A stretch of 64,000 nt of DNA from Solitalea koreensis. GTDB taxonomy: Bacteria > Bacteroidota > Bacteroidia > Sphingobacteriales > Sphingobacteriaceae. A program made the position numbers and the translations under genes. The notes under the pieces are model-generated. The model saw only the letters and a program-made list of their open reading frames with translations. It did not search any database and had not been told where the DNA came from. The stretch is taken from positions 186,001 to 250,000 of the forward strand of contig NZ_FXSZ01000004.1 in the NCBI RefSeq assembly GCF_900182575.1, read 5' to 3'. Positions 42,119-51,736 of the stretch are shown here, piece by piece (position 1 is the stretch's first letter; each line of letters opens with the position of its first letter).

Positions 42119-43921
42119 ATGCAAAATATAAGAAACATTGCGATTATCGCACACGTTGACCACGGTAAAACTACTTTGGTTGACAAGATTTTACACACTT
42201 GCTCTCTTTTCCGTGATAACCAGGAAACTGGCGAGTTAATCCTTGACAATAACGACCTTGAACGTGAACGTGGTATTACCATTGTTTCTAAGAACGTTTC
42301 GGTAAACTATAAAGGAACTAAAATTAACATCATTGATACTCCTGGTCACGCCGACTTTGGTGGCGAGGTTGAGCGTGTGTTGAAGATGGCTGATGGTGTA
42401 TTGCTATTGGTGGATGCTTTTGAAGGCCCAATGCCTCAAACGCGTTTCGTGACACAAAAAGCGCTTGCTTTAGGTTTGAAACCGATTGTGGTTATTAATA
42501 AGGTAGATAAAGAAAACTGCCGTCCTGATGAAGTACATGAAAATGTATTTGAATTATTCTTTAACCTTGAAGCTACTGAAGATCAGTTAGATTTCCCTGC
42601 TATTTACGGGTCGTCAAAACAAGGTTGGATGAGTACTGACTACACTAAAAAGACAGAAGATATTCTTCCGTTGTTAGATGCAGTTATTGAACACATTCCT
42701 GCTCCTCCTGTTTCTGAAGGTACGTTACAGATGCAAATCACCTCATTGGATTTCTCTAAATTCGTAGGTCGTATTGCAGTAGGTCGTATTGCACGTGGAA
42801 CCATCTCTGAAAACCAACCTGTAACATTAATGAAAAAGGATGGTAAACTAGTGCGTTCACGTGTTAAGGAACTTTATACTTTTGAAGGTTTAGGTAAAGT
42901 GAGAGTTGAATCGGTTAAAGCCGGTGATATTTGTGCTGTTGTTGGTATTGAAGGTTTTGATATAGGTGATACTATCGCTGATTTTGAAAATCCTGAAGCA
43001 TTACCGGTAATGCATATCGATGAACCTACCATGAACATGTTGTTTACTATTAACAACTCTCCATTCTTTGGTAAAGAAGGTAAATTCGTTACCTCTCGTC
43101 ACTTAATTGAGCGTTTGGAGAAGGAAATGGAGAAAAACCTTGCATTAAAGGTTGAGCCTACTGCTTCTAATGATGCATACTTGGTATTCGGTCGTGGTAT
43201 TCTTCACTTATCGGTATTGATTGAAACCATGCGTCGTGAAGGTTACGAGCTGCAGGTTGGTCAGCCACAGGTAATCATTAAAGAAATTGATGGTGTTAAA
43301 TGTGAGCCAATTGAAACGTTGATCGTTGACGTTCCAGCTGAAACAGCAGGTAAAGTAATTGAATTGGCAACTATGCGTAAAGGCGAGTTGTTAATTATGG
43401 AACCTAAAGGCGATTTACAACACTTAGAGTTTGAAATACCTTCACGTGGTATCATCGGTTTGCGTAACAGCGTTTTAACGGCTACTGCCGGTGAAGCAAT
43501 TATGGCGCACCGTTTCAAATCATACGAGCCTTGGAAGGGTGATATTTCTCAACGTTCAGCAGGCGTATTGATTTCTATGGATAAAGGTTCATCTACTGCT
43601 TATCGTATCGATAAATTGCAAGATCGTGGTACGTTTTTCGTTGATCCGGGAGAAGAAGTATACGAGGGTATGATTATAGGTGAGCACAGCCGTGATTCAG
43701 ATTTAACTGTAAACATTACTGAAGGTAAGCAGTTGACCAACTTCCGTACTACTTCAAAAGATGATGCAACTCGAATTGCTCCGGCAATTAAGTTTTCACT
43801 AGAAGAGGCTATGGAATATATTCAAGCTGATGAGTATGTTGAAGTAACCCCTCAAAGTATGCGTCTGCGCAAAATCATTTTGAGAGAAAATGAGCGTCAG
43901 GTTGCTGCTAAGAAAAAATAA
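42119..43921 (+). CDS. typA: Ribosome-associated GTPase TypA/BipA
   Basis: This translational GTPase of 600 residues acts in ribosome assembly and stress adaptation. It has the G1 motif AHVDHGKTTLVDKIL, RERGITIVSKN, DTPGHADFGGEVER, NKVDKENCRPDE and the TypA-specific C-terminal region (GIIGLRNSVLTATAGEAIM, VDPGEEVYEGMIIGEHSR, and NFRTTSKDDATR). The frame is open back to a TTG at 42089, but the ATG at 42119 (QNIRNIAIIAHVDHG) is the usual start. The extension would overlap the promoter. Confidence 0.97.
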   Translation: MQNIRNIAIIAHVDHGKTTLVDKILHTCSLFRDNQETGELILDNNDLERERGITIVSKNVSVNYKGTKINIIDTPGHADFGGEVERVLKMADGVLLLVDAFEGPMPQTRFVTQKALALGLKPIVVINKVDKENCRPDEVHENVFELFFNLEATEDQLDFPAIYGSSKQGWMSTDYTKKTEDILPLLDAVIEHIPAPPVSEGTLQMQITSLDFSKFVGRIAVGRIARGTISENQPVTLMKKDGKLVRSRVKELYTFEGLGKVRVESVKAGDICAVVGIEGFDIGDTIADFENPEALPVMHIDEPTMNMLFTINNSPFFGKEGKFVTSRHLIERLEKEMEKNLALKVEPTASNDAYLVFGRGILHLSVLIETMRREGYELQVGQPQVIIKEIDGVKCEPIETLIVDVPAETAGKVIELATMRKGELLIMEPKGDLQHLEFEIPSRGIIGLRNSVLTATAGEAIMAHRFKSYEPWKGDISQRSAGVLISMDKGSSTAYRIDKLQDRGTFFVDPGEEVYEGMIIGEHSRDSDLTVNITEGKQLTNFRTTSKDDATRIAPAIKFSLEEAMEYIQADEYVEVTPQSMRLRKIILRENERQVAAKKK

Positions 43922-43954
43922 TAGTCTTTAATATTCAGATTATAATAATATAAG

Positions 43955-43985
43955 AAGCCGGCTAGTTATTAGTCGGCTTTTTTGT
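43955..43985 (+). terminator. typA terminator
   Basis: A 10-bp stem (AAGCCGGCTA with TAGTCGGCTT, one G-T pair, 5-nt loop) is followed by TTTTTTGTG. Confidence 0.85.
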
Positions 43986-44059
43986 GTTTACGCTTTTCTT
44001 TTCTTAAACTCATCAATATGTTTTAGTCCTTAAAGTCGTGTTTAGTTTTGAAGATTGTT

Positions 44060-45733
44060 TTATTTGGATGTGTCTTCGTCGCTCTGAAGAAAAAGTTGTT
44101 TGGCTAACTTTGCATCGTGGCCATAAATATCAGCTCTGAAATTTAATCGATTATTTTCATCTACCCAGGCCGTGAGGTAATTTATAAATACCGGTACCAT
44201 TTTTTTTAGAATTACAACCTTTTCCTCTCCATTATACATGGTTTCTTTTATTTTTTCGTCGGTCCATGAAGTATCGGCTTTTAGAAGAAATTGCGCTAGT
44301 TTTAATGGTTCCTCTATTCGGATGCAGCCATGACTAAACATTCGATTCGTTTGATTGAACAGGCCTTTCTCCGGAGTGTCATGTAAATAGATATTATATT
44401 CATTGGGAAAGATAAATTTTACATACCCTAAGGCATTTTTCGCTCCGGGTTTTTGTCGAATTGAATATGGAAATCTGGATTCTTGATATTTACTCCAGGT
44501 AATACTGGCAGGATTCATCACTTTTTCTCCACTTCTGATCTCCATGTTATGATGTGCGATATAACTTGGCTTTTTTATCATTTCAGGGATTATTTCTGAT
44601 TTTATTATACTTTGAGGGATGTTCCAATAAGGGCTGAACACAATATATTTCATATTACTGGTAAACGAAATTGTATTAGTGCCTGCTTTACCTACAATTA
44701 CAGAACAACTCCAGCTAAGAGTTGATCCTTCATATACGTGCATCTTGAATTCAGGAATATTTACAATTATAAAAGTAGTGTTTGGTTTCGCTTGCATCCA
44801 TTTACTTCGTTCAAGATTAACCAGGATTTGCAATACTCTGTCATGAATGGGCCGGTTTAATTGCGATAAAACTTGAGGGCCAATTACACCATCCTCCTTG
44901 AGGCCATTGCTCTTTTGAAATTCTACAACAGCTTCCTTAAGCTCTTTGGTAAAAAGAGTTGAACGATCATTTGTAGTTAAGTCCCCAAATAAATACAACC
45001 GTGTTTTTATTTCAGGTACTGAACCGTTTTTGCTCCCCACTTTAAGCACCGTTGTTTTTAACTCAATACTGTCCCAATTGTTTTTTTTTTCAATTGCATA
45101 ATATTTCCTTAAAGAATTTAAGAGTAGATCAAACTGATTATTTAGTGTTATCGAATCAAATTTGGAATTTGGAGCATTTTTTAAAAGATGAGTAATCGCC
45201 GAATCTGTTGATATTTTATGGAGAGGAATAAACCAGTTAATATCTTTCATTCGTTCATTATCTCCATGATGAATGAAATTAATGAAGTAATAAAAATTGC
45301 CTGTAAGTAATAAATCCATTTGTCTTTTTAGAGTGTCAGGTAATGGATCATTGTCGGGAAAGGTTTCTAAATGTGAATAGATTATCTTTAATTCCGGGAA
45401 AATCACCATCTTATTTCCAGAATTAAGAGTTGTATAACTATGTAATGCATTAATAAAGCTTTTGGCTGATTCAGTCAATTCAGTGCTGTCAAACCATGCA
45501 TGCTTAAAATTTCGATTTTTATAAAAGTTAACTATTGAATCTGAAAAAAACCTTAAAAAGTCGTTTTGTGCTACTTCTTTCTGAATCCAGTTACTGTCAA
45601 TATATAAGGTTTGGTTTGCATGAGTACTGTCAGAAAAAATAAGGGGTTTACTTGGAGATTGGGCTGGGCTCAAGAGAAGACCTATTAGAAAAAGAAAAGA
45701 ACCAAACGTTAAAATTGATTTGGGGAAAACCAT
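44060..45733 (-). CDS. L,D-transpeptidase family protein (YcbB-like)
   Basis: This 557-residue exported enzyme is predicted to crosslink or modify peptidoglycan at meso-diaminopimelate. The N-terminus is a signal or anchor segment (residues about 6-24). A YcbB scaffold domain spans about 60-230, and a peptidoglycan-binding segment contains LKEDGVIGPQVLSQLNRP near residues 280-297. The YkuD catalytic domain (about 320-480) carries the motif FSHGCIRIEEP with the active-site Cys near residue 470. It is a single gene with the second L,D-transpeptidase just upstream. Confidence 0.9.
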   Translation of the reverse strand: MVFPKSILTFGSFLFLIGLLLSPAQSPSKPLIFSDSTHANQTLYIDSNWIQKEVAQNDFLRFFSDSIVNFYKNRNFKHAWFDSTELTESAKSFINALHSYTTLNSGNKMVIFPELKIIYSHLETFPDNDPLPDTLKRQMDLLLTGNFYYFINFIHHGDNERMKDINWFIPLHKISTDSAITHLLKNAPNSKFDSITLNNQFDLLLNSLRKYYAIEKKNNWDSIELKTTVLKVGSKNGSVPEIKTRLYLFGDLTTNDRSTLFTKELKEAVVEFQKSNGLKEDGVIGPQVLSQLNRPIHDRVLQILVNLERSKWMQAKPNTTFIIVNIPEFKMHVYEGSTLSWSCSVIVGKAGTNTISFTSNMKYIVFSPYWNIPQSIIKSEIIPEMIKKPSYIAHHNMEIRSGEKVMNPASITWSKYQESRFPYSIRQKPGAKNALGYVKFIFPNEYNIYLHDTPEKGLFNQTNRMFSHGCIRIEEPLKLAQFLLKADTSWTDEKIKETMYNGEEKVVILKKMVPVFINYLTAWVDENNRLNFRADIYGHDAKLAKQLFLQSDEDTSK

Positions 45734-45801
45734 GATCCTTCAATTTAATTGTATTAGTCAATTAGAGAAATGAATAGCTATAACCAAGGATAATTAATTT
45801 A

Positions 45802-45837
45802 CAAAAAAAAGGCCTCAAAGACAATTCTTTAAGGCCT
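45802..45837 (-). terminator. Terminator of the 238-residue L,D-transpeptidase gene
   Basis: On the minus strand AGGCCTTAAAG pairs over 11 bp with CTTTGAGGCCT (6-nt loop), followed by eight T. It separates the two L,D-transpeptidase genes. Confidence 0.9.
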
Positions 45838-45851
45838 GATAGCAGGTGAGA

Positions 45852-46568
45852 TTAGGATCTCAAATATTTGGAGTAGTCATTGTAGTGTGGATCATTACCT
45901 GCAATAAAAATTACCGCACCATCTTTAATGGTGTCAATAATTTTCTTGTTTAGTTCAGGCGGCAATGCAGGGCAACCCCAACTTCGACCAAGCATGCCAT
46001 GAGTCTTTATAAACTGTTGAGATACATAATTGGCTGAATGAACGATAATCTGACGTTCTCTGGCATTGTCATTAATACCGGCTTCCAGGCCATTTAAAAT
46101 CATGGCATATCCGTGCTTAGGGCTATTAATTACTTCGCCTGCCAAATAAAAGCCAAGGCTGCTTTGTAAAGAACCATTCTTGTTGGAAAATTGAGAAGCA
46201 AACTTTTCTCCTGAATTTTTTCCATGAGCCACAAGACTTTGATATAATAATTGCTTTTTCTGCACATCAATAACAAATAAACGTTCTTCGTTTGAAGGTT
46301 TATTGAAATCGATAATTGCCAAAATCTTTTTCTTCGGATTTATTTTGTTAAATCCATTCATTGCATTGAAAAGTACCTTATAATCGATCAGTTGACTTAA
46401 ACCTGTTTGAGTATAAAGTAATTCAGTTTCCAATACTTTTGAAAGAGATGCTATCGGAGCATCCGGGGTTTTGGTGGTTGTTGTATTGTTGGAGTAAGTA
46501 CTGGTTGTTGTAATTGAAAAAATAAATAAAAGTGTAGCCTTAACTAATCCATTCATCTTTAATCCCAT
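45852..46568 (-). CDS. Murein L,D-transpeptidase catalytic domain protein (YkuD_2-like)
   Basis: This 238-residue exported protein belongs to the short YkuD_2-type L,D-transpeptidases of Bacteroidota. A signal peptide (residues about 5-28; the start could be Met1 or Met5) is followed by a Thr/Pro-rich stretch. The catalytic domain has LAIIDFNKPSNEERLFVIDV, VAHGKNSGEKFA and the active-site motif GRSWGCPALPPEL near residue 192. The Cys and upstream His (IIVHSANYV) are present. Its own terminator separates it from the larger transpeptidase gene downstream. Confidence 0.88.
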   Translation of the reverse strand: MGLKMNGLVKATLLFIFSITTTSTYSNNTTTTKTPDAPIASLSKVLETELLYTQTGLSQLIDYKVLFNAMNGFNKINPKKKILAIIDFNKPSNEERLFVIDVQKKQLLYQSLVAHGKNSGEKFASQFSNKNGSLQSSLGFYLAGEVINSPKHGYAMILNGLEAGINDNARERQIIVHSANYVSQQFIKTHGMLGRSWGCPALPPELNKKIIDTIKDGAVIFIAGNDPHYNDYSKYLRS

Positions 46569-46781
46569 TGCTTTAGTTTTAGTCTTCTTGTACGAAGTTG
46601 TAAGTGGTTGGGTTACAAATATTTACTATTTTATTGCATGAAATTGTGCTTGAATGAAAAGAAATGTCTTTATAAAAGATAAGAATAAAATTTATTAATT
46701 AAGAATGAATTGGGAAATATTGGCCGTGCTTTTCAAGTAATTGTAAATGAGTAGTTTTAATCCAGTTCATAAATTTACGTT

Positions 46782-47315
46782 ATGAATGCAGATAATATTC
46801 GTTTCAATTCTTTAAAACATCATCTGGGCTATATTCAACAATTTGTGTTATTTCCTTCGGTTCACTGGCAGGATGAATTGCTAACGCTGGGGCATTTAGC
46901 TTTCGATATCTATACCGGTTTGCTTACGGTATCAGAGAAAGATAAAGAGGTGCTACAAATATTGAAGACTCATGGGGTGATTGATCGTTCTTCTTATTTG
47001 CAATTTATAGGCAATATTAATGGCTATAAACTTATTTCGCTGTCGGATGAAAGTGCATGGATATTGCGATGGGGGACAGATGAAAACGAATTTATTCATT
47101 TACATCCGGCGAGATTTGGACAATACATCATTCGAGTGAAAGCATCAGCTTTAAAAACAGCTATTGCGCTGGCCATCTCATTAAAGAATAAGATGCAGCC
47201 GAACTTAGATGCAATAAATCAGGCAAGAAATTTTATGCAATTACCAATTATTGGTCCCAAAGGAATGGATAGTATAGTCCGCCTTTTTTATATGATTAAG
47301 AGAGATGAAGTGTAG
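46782..47315 (+). CDS. Conserved-looking protein of unknown function
   Basis: This 177-residue protein is not recognised. It has no signal peptide or membrane helix. It is mixed alpha/beta with aromatic-rich segments such as QQFVLFPSVHWQDELLTLGHLAF (in part), then WILRWGTDENEFIHLHPARFG and a helical C-terminal third. Codon use matches its neighbours, and the frame is long and closed by a clean stop, so it is judged real. It converges on the flippase gene with a 14-bp spacer and diverges from the short L,D-transpeptidase gene across 213 bp. Confidence 0.75.
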   Translation: MNADNIRFNSLKHHLGYIQQFVLFPSVHWQDELLTLGHLAFDIYTGLLTVSEKDKEVLQILKTHGVIDRSSYLQFIGNINGYKLISLSDESAWILRWGTDENEFIHLHPARFGQYIIRVKASALKTAIALAISLKNKMQPNLDAINQARNFMQLPIIGPKGMDSIVRLFYMIKRDEV

Positions 47316-47329
47316 TATCCCTGTTTTTT

Positions 47330-48808
47330 CTATCCTAAATACTTTTTCACATTCTTCTCAATTACCTCATTCATTTCTTGAGATAGGTTGAAATACCAAA
47401 TTAGTCCAATGTAGGCAATTGTAATGAAGGCAGAACGCACAAAAATATCGAAGTAGAAGTTAGGAAGGGCTGGCATCAATTTAATAAGAAACAGAATGCC
47501 GACGCCAATTAATAAGATATAAAGATTTTTGATGTTAAAAGGCTGCATGCCAAATTTTATCCAAACAAACAGGAAACGAAACAGATTGAAAAATAGAGTG
47601 GCCGAAGCAGCAGCTAACGCAGCACCTGTAATACCAAAAAGTGGAATGAAGAGATAGTTTGCAGCAATTACAACGACAATCAATGCAATGAAAAAGTAGG
47701 TGTCGAACCTGAAGTACCTGGAGGTTGCCAAAATCACTCCATTTACACCCGTAGCCATGTCAAATAAGCTGCCCAAGCCCACGAATAAGATTACATATTT
47801 TCCTGCTTCATATTCTTTAGGTAAAAGATAAAAAACATTATCAATGTTGGCCCAAATACCTACAAATAATAAAAGACCCAGTAAAAGTTGATTGATACAG
47901 CTTTTTCGATAAATGGATTTAATGGATGACAGATCGTTCTCTTTCCATTTATCTGCAATGATTGTTCCCGCCACTCTATACATTACTCTCGAGGGCATCG
48001 CTATCACTGTTCCGAAGAAAATGGTAATCCCATAAATTCCGGTTTGACTTAATCCCAGCATTTTACTGATCATGATTTTGTCGATGTATTGAATGATCAT
48101 GGTTGTAAAGCCACTAAGTATAGCAAAAAAGCTGATTGCTGCCATGGAACGAACAATGTCTTTGTCAAGAAATTCGAAGTCGGGTTGTAATGTAAAATTG
48201 CCATCACGTGCTAATTTTAATCCAATTATTAGCGTAGGTAGGATATTAGCGGCCAGCCAGATGACCATAAATTTTTCAAAATTCATGGTCGTGAACATAA
48301 GTAGGGCGGTAGCAATTGCAACAAAGAACTTTTGGAAGAACTCACGAAGTGCAGTTCCGGTTACTGTATCATAAAGGGCACGATTGTAATTGTCAAACAC
48401 ACCAAAAAACAGCAATGCAAAACTTAATAACATTAATGCAAATCTGTATTTCTCAAATACAATTGAATCAGCATTATGAGCGCCCAAAAGTTCAGGCCCT
48501 CCAATCCATATGATTAGGCTGCAAAGAATGAAGCCGGCACTGGAAACCAAAATTGAAAGAAATAAAAAACCGTGATTGTTTTTATCTTGATTTCTGAAAT
48601 ACGGAAAATAACGTACTGATGCACTTTGAAAACCAAGGCTACTCAGTTGAACTATAATAGCAGAATAAGAGAGCAATAATTCAAGGATTCCATTTTGTTC
48701 GGCACTTAATGCTCTGGGGCGTAAATAAACGGAGGTTATAAAGCCAACGATAACTCCCAAGTAAGAGTAAAAAGTTCCTTTAATGGTTTGTTTTTGGATG
48801 ATTCCCAT
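47330..48808 (-). CDS. Polysaccharide flippase (MATE/MOP superfamily)
   Basis: This 492-residue inner-membrane protein has about 13-14 hydrophobic segments and resembles Wzx-type polysaccharide exporters. Supporting stretches are KQTIKGTFYSYLGVIVGFI at the N-terminus, QSASVRYFPYFRNQDKNNHG near residue 60, and a repeated Gly-Ala-rich helix pattern in the C-terminal half (LFGITGAALAAASATLFFNL). It would flip lipid-linked sugar units. It is the last gene of a four-gene minus-strand cluster with a GNAT, an MptE-like and a GT4 gene. Confidence 0.88.
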   Translation of the reverse strand: MGIIQKQTIKGTFYSYLGVIVGFITSVYLRPRALSAEQNGILELLLSYSAIIVQLSSLGFQSASVRYFPYFRNQDKNNHGFLFLSILVSSAGFILCSLIIWIGGPELLGAHNADSIVFEKYRFALMLLSFALLFFGVFDNYNRALYDTVTGTALREFFQKFFVAIATALLMFTTMNFEKFMVIWLAANILPTLIIGLKLARDGNFTLQPDFEFLDKDIVRSMAAISFFAILSGFTTMIIQYIDKIMISKMLGLSQTGIYGITIFFGTVIAMPSRVMYRVAGTIIADKWKENDLSSIKSIYRKSCINQLLLGLLLFVGIWANIDNVFYLLPKEYEAGKYVILFVGLGSLFDMATGVNGVILATSRYFRFDTYFFIALIVVVIAANYLFIPLFGITGAALAAASATLFFNLFRFLFVWIKFGMQPFNIKNLYILLIGVGILFLIKLMPALPNFYFDIFVRSAFITIAYIGLIWYFNLSQEMNEVIEKNVKKYLG

Positions 48809-48839
48809 GAAAATATGGCTCGCCTACAGAATGAAATGA

Positions 48840-49307
48840 TTATTGCTTCTTTTTGGTATAAACAAAGCTAGGGAACCCTTTAAACTCAAGTTCTGATAAA
48901 AGTTCAAAACCAGCATGTTGAAAAGCTTTAACAGAGGCCATGTTATCTTTTTTGATATAAGCTGATATTGTATCGGCAGGATACTGCTCGAAATAGTAAT
49001 TGCACGCTTCTTGAACCATGCTAGTGGCTAATAAGCGTCCTCTGAAATCTTTATCAATTGAAATTCTGATAAAGTTCTCGTTTTCCTTACGATCAAATAA
49101 TACCTGGCCAATAGGAATTCCACTTTTTTCATATTCAAAAACAAGAAAGATCGTATTCGGGTCCTGCAATTTTGAATTAAACCAGCTTACATGGGTTGCA
49201 TAAGGAATCTTACCTGGAGAATAAGAGTTACGTCGTGTATGTTCTTCATTTGCCCATTTAAAGTATAAGTCGAGGTCAGTAGGTTGGGCTAATCGAAATC
49301 TTATCAT
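48840..49307 (-). CDS. GNAT family N-acetyltransferase
   Basis: This 155-residue protein has the acetyl-CoA-binding fold: IRFRLAQPTDLDLYFKWANE at the start, ISIDKDFRGRLLATSMVQEA as the pyrophosphate-binding motif near residues 84-103, and NMASVKAFQHAGFEL near the end. It resembles sugar N-acetyltransferases that modify amino-sugars (PseH type). Its place between a flippase and glycosyltransferase genes supports a role in making an acetylated surface sugar. The substrate is not known. Confidence 0.88.
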   Translation of the reverse strand: MIRFRLAQPTDLDLYFKWANEEHTRRNSYSPGKIPYATHVSWFNSKLQDPNTIFLVFEYEKSGIPIGQVLFDRKENENFIRISIDKDFRGRLLATSMVQEACNYYFEQYPADTISAYIKKDNMASVKAFQHAGFELLSELEFKGFPSFVYTKKKQ

Positions 49308-49356
49308 AAGTATTTATGGTATTCAAACATTAAATTAATATATACGTGACCCAAAA

Positions 49357-50244
49357 TTATACATTAGGAATTGATTTTCGTTCGAATGCATCAATATAAC
49401 TTTTTTCACTTGAGTTAAAAATATTAACTCCTTGTGAATCAGCGTAACTTCTTAATACAAGGTAGCTGTAAAAAGCTTTTGAAATCAATTCGAAAAATTT
49501 ATGAATTCCGTACTCTTTCGGATCATGCGCTCTTGATTTCATTTCAATTTCTTTTCCTTTTTCATTATAGAAGTGCTTATCTGTTATTACTATATCATTG
49601 CTGTTGTCTACAATTAATTGTTCATGCCAACTATGATCTGCACCTAATAAATACACATTTTTAAATTTCCGATTGATGGCAATGAAAATACAGGCGTTAA
49701 GTATATTTTGACATTGAGGCATCGCTAAATTATGGCTAAAAAGCCAGTGTTTAACCCATTTAAATCCTTTAGCAACAACGTAGTTATAGTAACAAATGTT
49801 AATATTCGGATTTGACTTTTTAAGTTCTAAATGGAACGAATTACGAGCCGATTTTGCAGGCATAAAAATGGTTATTGGCCAGCTTACATCAGTTGCCAGA
49901 TGTTCGAACGTTTTTTTTACGGCCTCTATTGGAGTTTGTTTTCCGTCGTATGCAGTAAAATATTGATCAAGGAAAATATAATTTGCTGGTTTCAAATCGA
50001 CGAAATAAGGAGAGACAGCAAAACTGTTGACTACAAATAATTCAGATTTTTGTAGTAAATCACGATGCTTTCCCATGGAGAGATTTAATGAAGGCCCATT
50101 TCCAAGAATGTAGCAGGAAGAAGCAGTGGACAACGGCAGTTTCAACCCAAATTTTGATCGGAGGAGAACTTTAATTATGGATATAATCGATTCAAATAGT
50201 TGTTGCGAAAATCGCCCAATAGAGTTGATGACCTGTTCTAGCAT
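49357..50244 (-). CDS. MptE-like/DUF115-type protein in polysaccharide cluster
   Basis: This 295-residue protein has an N-terminal amphipathic helix and then the motif CYILGNGPSLNLSM near residues 44-57, typical of MptE-like (DUF115) proteins and also seen in some GT42 sialyltransferases. Further on, VFVVNSF-like strands, ANYIFLDQYF and VYLLGADHSWHEQ (near residue 198) support a Rossmann-type nucleotide-sugar fold. It sits between GT4 and GNAT genes. A glycosyltransferase-like role is inferred with moderate confidence, and the donor is unknown. Confidence 0.7.
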   Translation of the reverse strand: MLEQVINSIGRFSQQLFESIISIIKVLLRSKFGLKLPLSTASSCYILGNGPSLNLSMGKHRDLLQKSELFVVNSFAVSPYFVDLKPANYIFLDQYFTAYDGKQTPIEAVKKTFEHLATDVSWPITIFMPAKSARNSFHLELKKSNPNINICYYNYVVAKGFKWVKHWLFSHNLAMPQCQNILNACIFIAINRKFKNVYLLGADHSWHEQLIVDNSNDIVITDKHFYNEKGKEIEMKSRAHDPKEYGIHKFFELISKAFYSYLVLRSYADSQGVNIFNSSEKSYIDAFERKSIPNV

Positions 50245-50318
50245 GTATCAAAATAAAATTATAGAAGAGGTGCGAAATTAAATTAAATTTTAGCAACCTG
50301 CGCAAAAGTACTAATTCT

Positions 50319-51614
50319 CTAAAAAGCTTCCTGTTCCTGTATCGATGAGGTAAGTATCGATTCGTATATCTCTATATACTTGTGAGCGACAACACTTTCG
50401 CTATAAGCGTTAGCCACTTTTTCGCGCATGGTGTTGCCTACTTGAACAGTATCGGACTCAAATAAAGCCCAATGAATACCTTTAGCAATATCTTCGCTGT
50501 TTAAGTAATTGGCCAGGTAGCCATTTGTTTTATGATCGATAATATCGACTGGACCACTATTGTTAAATGCAATGGGAATGGAGCCACAACTCATGGCCTC
50601 AATTAACGTTTGGCCGAATGTTTCATACAAAGAAGTGCTAACAACGGCATTGGATGCTGCATAAAACAGCGGCATCAGTTGTTGGTCATTTATTCTGCCG
50701 AAATATTTATAGTCACAAGGAATTTCATTTAAAAAATCAGGGTCATTTTTTATTTCCCCGACTATCATCAAAAAAAGCTGGTTTTTTACAGTTGCATCTT
50801 TAGTTAGCATACTTAACGCTTCTTTTAAGTATTGAAAGCCTTTGATAGGGTCGTTTATCTTAGCTGCAGAAAAGAGGATGATTTTTTTTCCAGCAGGTAG
50901 GCCCAATTGCTGTCGAGTTTCAATTTTAGGAAGTGGCTGAAAAGCGTCGATGTTGATAACGTTCGGGATGGTTTTTACCGCTTTCTCTCTCCATAATGAT
51001 GAATGCCTGACCTGTTGTGCCAGCCAGCTGCTTACTGCAACAGGATGGATGTTATTGCGTTTAAGCAACGTGTTTTTTTTAAGCCAGATTCGATGGGATA
51101 AATCATTATGAGTAGGATGTTGTAAAAAATGACAATTACCGCAGCTTTCCTGAAAATGTAAACACCCCAATGAGTGATGGCAAATACCAGTTAATGGCCA
51201 CATGTCATGCATAGTCCAAACGATGGGTTTTCCTGTATTGATGAGTTGTTGGATGTTTTTAAGTGATAGAAAACCTTGGTTTACCCAGTGCAGGTGAATA
51301 ACATCTGCTTCATTCACTGCCTTTGTTTTACTGAGGTCAATTCCGATATTGGCTATGGATACAGCAAAAAGATGTTTTTTGCTTAACGAATTATTCAGAA
51401 AGATAGTTAGACGTTCCCATGCAAATTTGAAAAAATTAAGTTTGGAGATGAAGGTAGATCTGTTTACGGATACAATATTTTCATCAACTGTGCTTTTGTC
51501 GCGGACAATCATGGTAGCATGCACTCCTGATTTGCGCAAGGCCTGCATTAATCGTTTACAGGCAATGGCAGCACCGCCGGTTTGTTCAGCTGTATTAATT
51601 AGCACAATTTTCAT
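50319..51614 (-). CDS. Glycosyltransferase family 4 protein
   Basis: This 431-residue GT-B enzyme transfers a sugar from a nucleotide donor. The N-terminal domain begins KIVLINTAEQTGGAAIACKR and has WTMHDMWPLTGICHHSLGC with a Cys cluster near residues 135-165. The C-terminal donor domain shows LFSAAKINDPIKGFQYL and the EX7E-type region VSTSLYETFGQTLIEAMSCG near residue 325. It is the first gene of the minus-strand cluster ending in the flippase. A -7-like element sits only 4 nt before its start codon. Confidence 0.93.
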   Translation of the reverse strand: MKIVLINTAEQTGGAAIACKRLMQALRKSGVHATMIVRDKSTVDENIVSVNRSTFISKLNFFKFAWERLTIFLNNSLSKKHLFAVSIANIGIDLSKTKAVNEADVIHLHWVNQGFLSLKNIQQLINTGKPIVWTMHDMWPLTGICHHSLGCLHFQESCGNCHFLQHPTHNDLSHRIWLKKNTLLKRNNIHPVAVSSWLAQQVRHSSLWREKAVKTIPNVINIDAFQPLPKIETRQQLGLPAGKKIILFSAAKINDPIKGFQYLKEALSMLTKDATVKNQLFLMIVGEIKNDPDFLNEIPCDYKYFGRINDQQLMPLFYAASNAVVSTSLYETFGQTLIEAMSCGSIPIAFNNSGPVDIIDHKTNGYLANYLNSEDIAKGIHWALFESDTVQVGNTMREKVANAYSESVVAHKYIEIYESILTSSIQEQEAF

Positions 51615-51618
51615 GGAG

Positions 51619-51626
51619 CAAAGCTA
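51619..51626 (-). promoter_or_regulatory. -7-like element immediately before the GT4 start
   Basis: On the minus strand TAGCTTTG matches TAnnTTTG and ends only 4 nt before the GT4 ATG. If it is used, the transcript would start at or next to the start codon, giving a leaderless mRNA. It may also be a chance match. Confidence 0.3.
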
Positions 51627-51736
51627 AGTAATTAAATTAATGCTGCTCAACGATCGCCGGCCTGAAAGAGAGAATCGAGAAATTAGTTACTTTTACAACT
51701 TTTACATACATATCGCATTTTACTAAACCATAAGCT

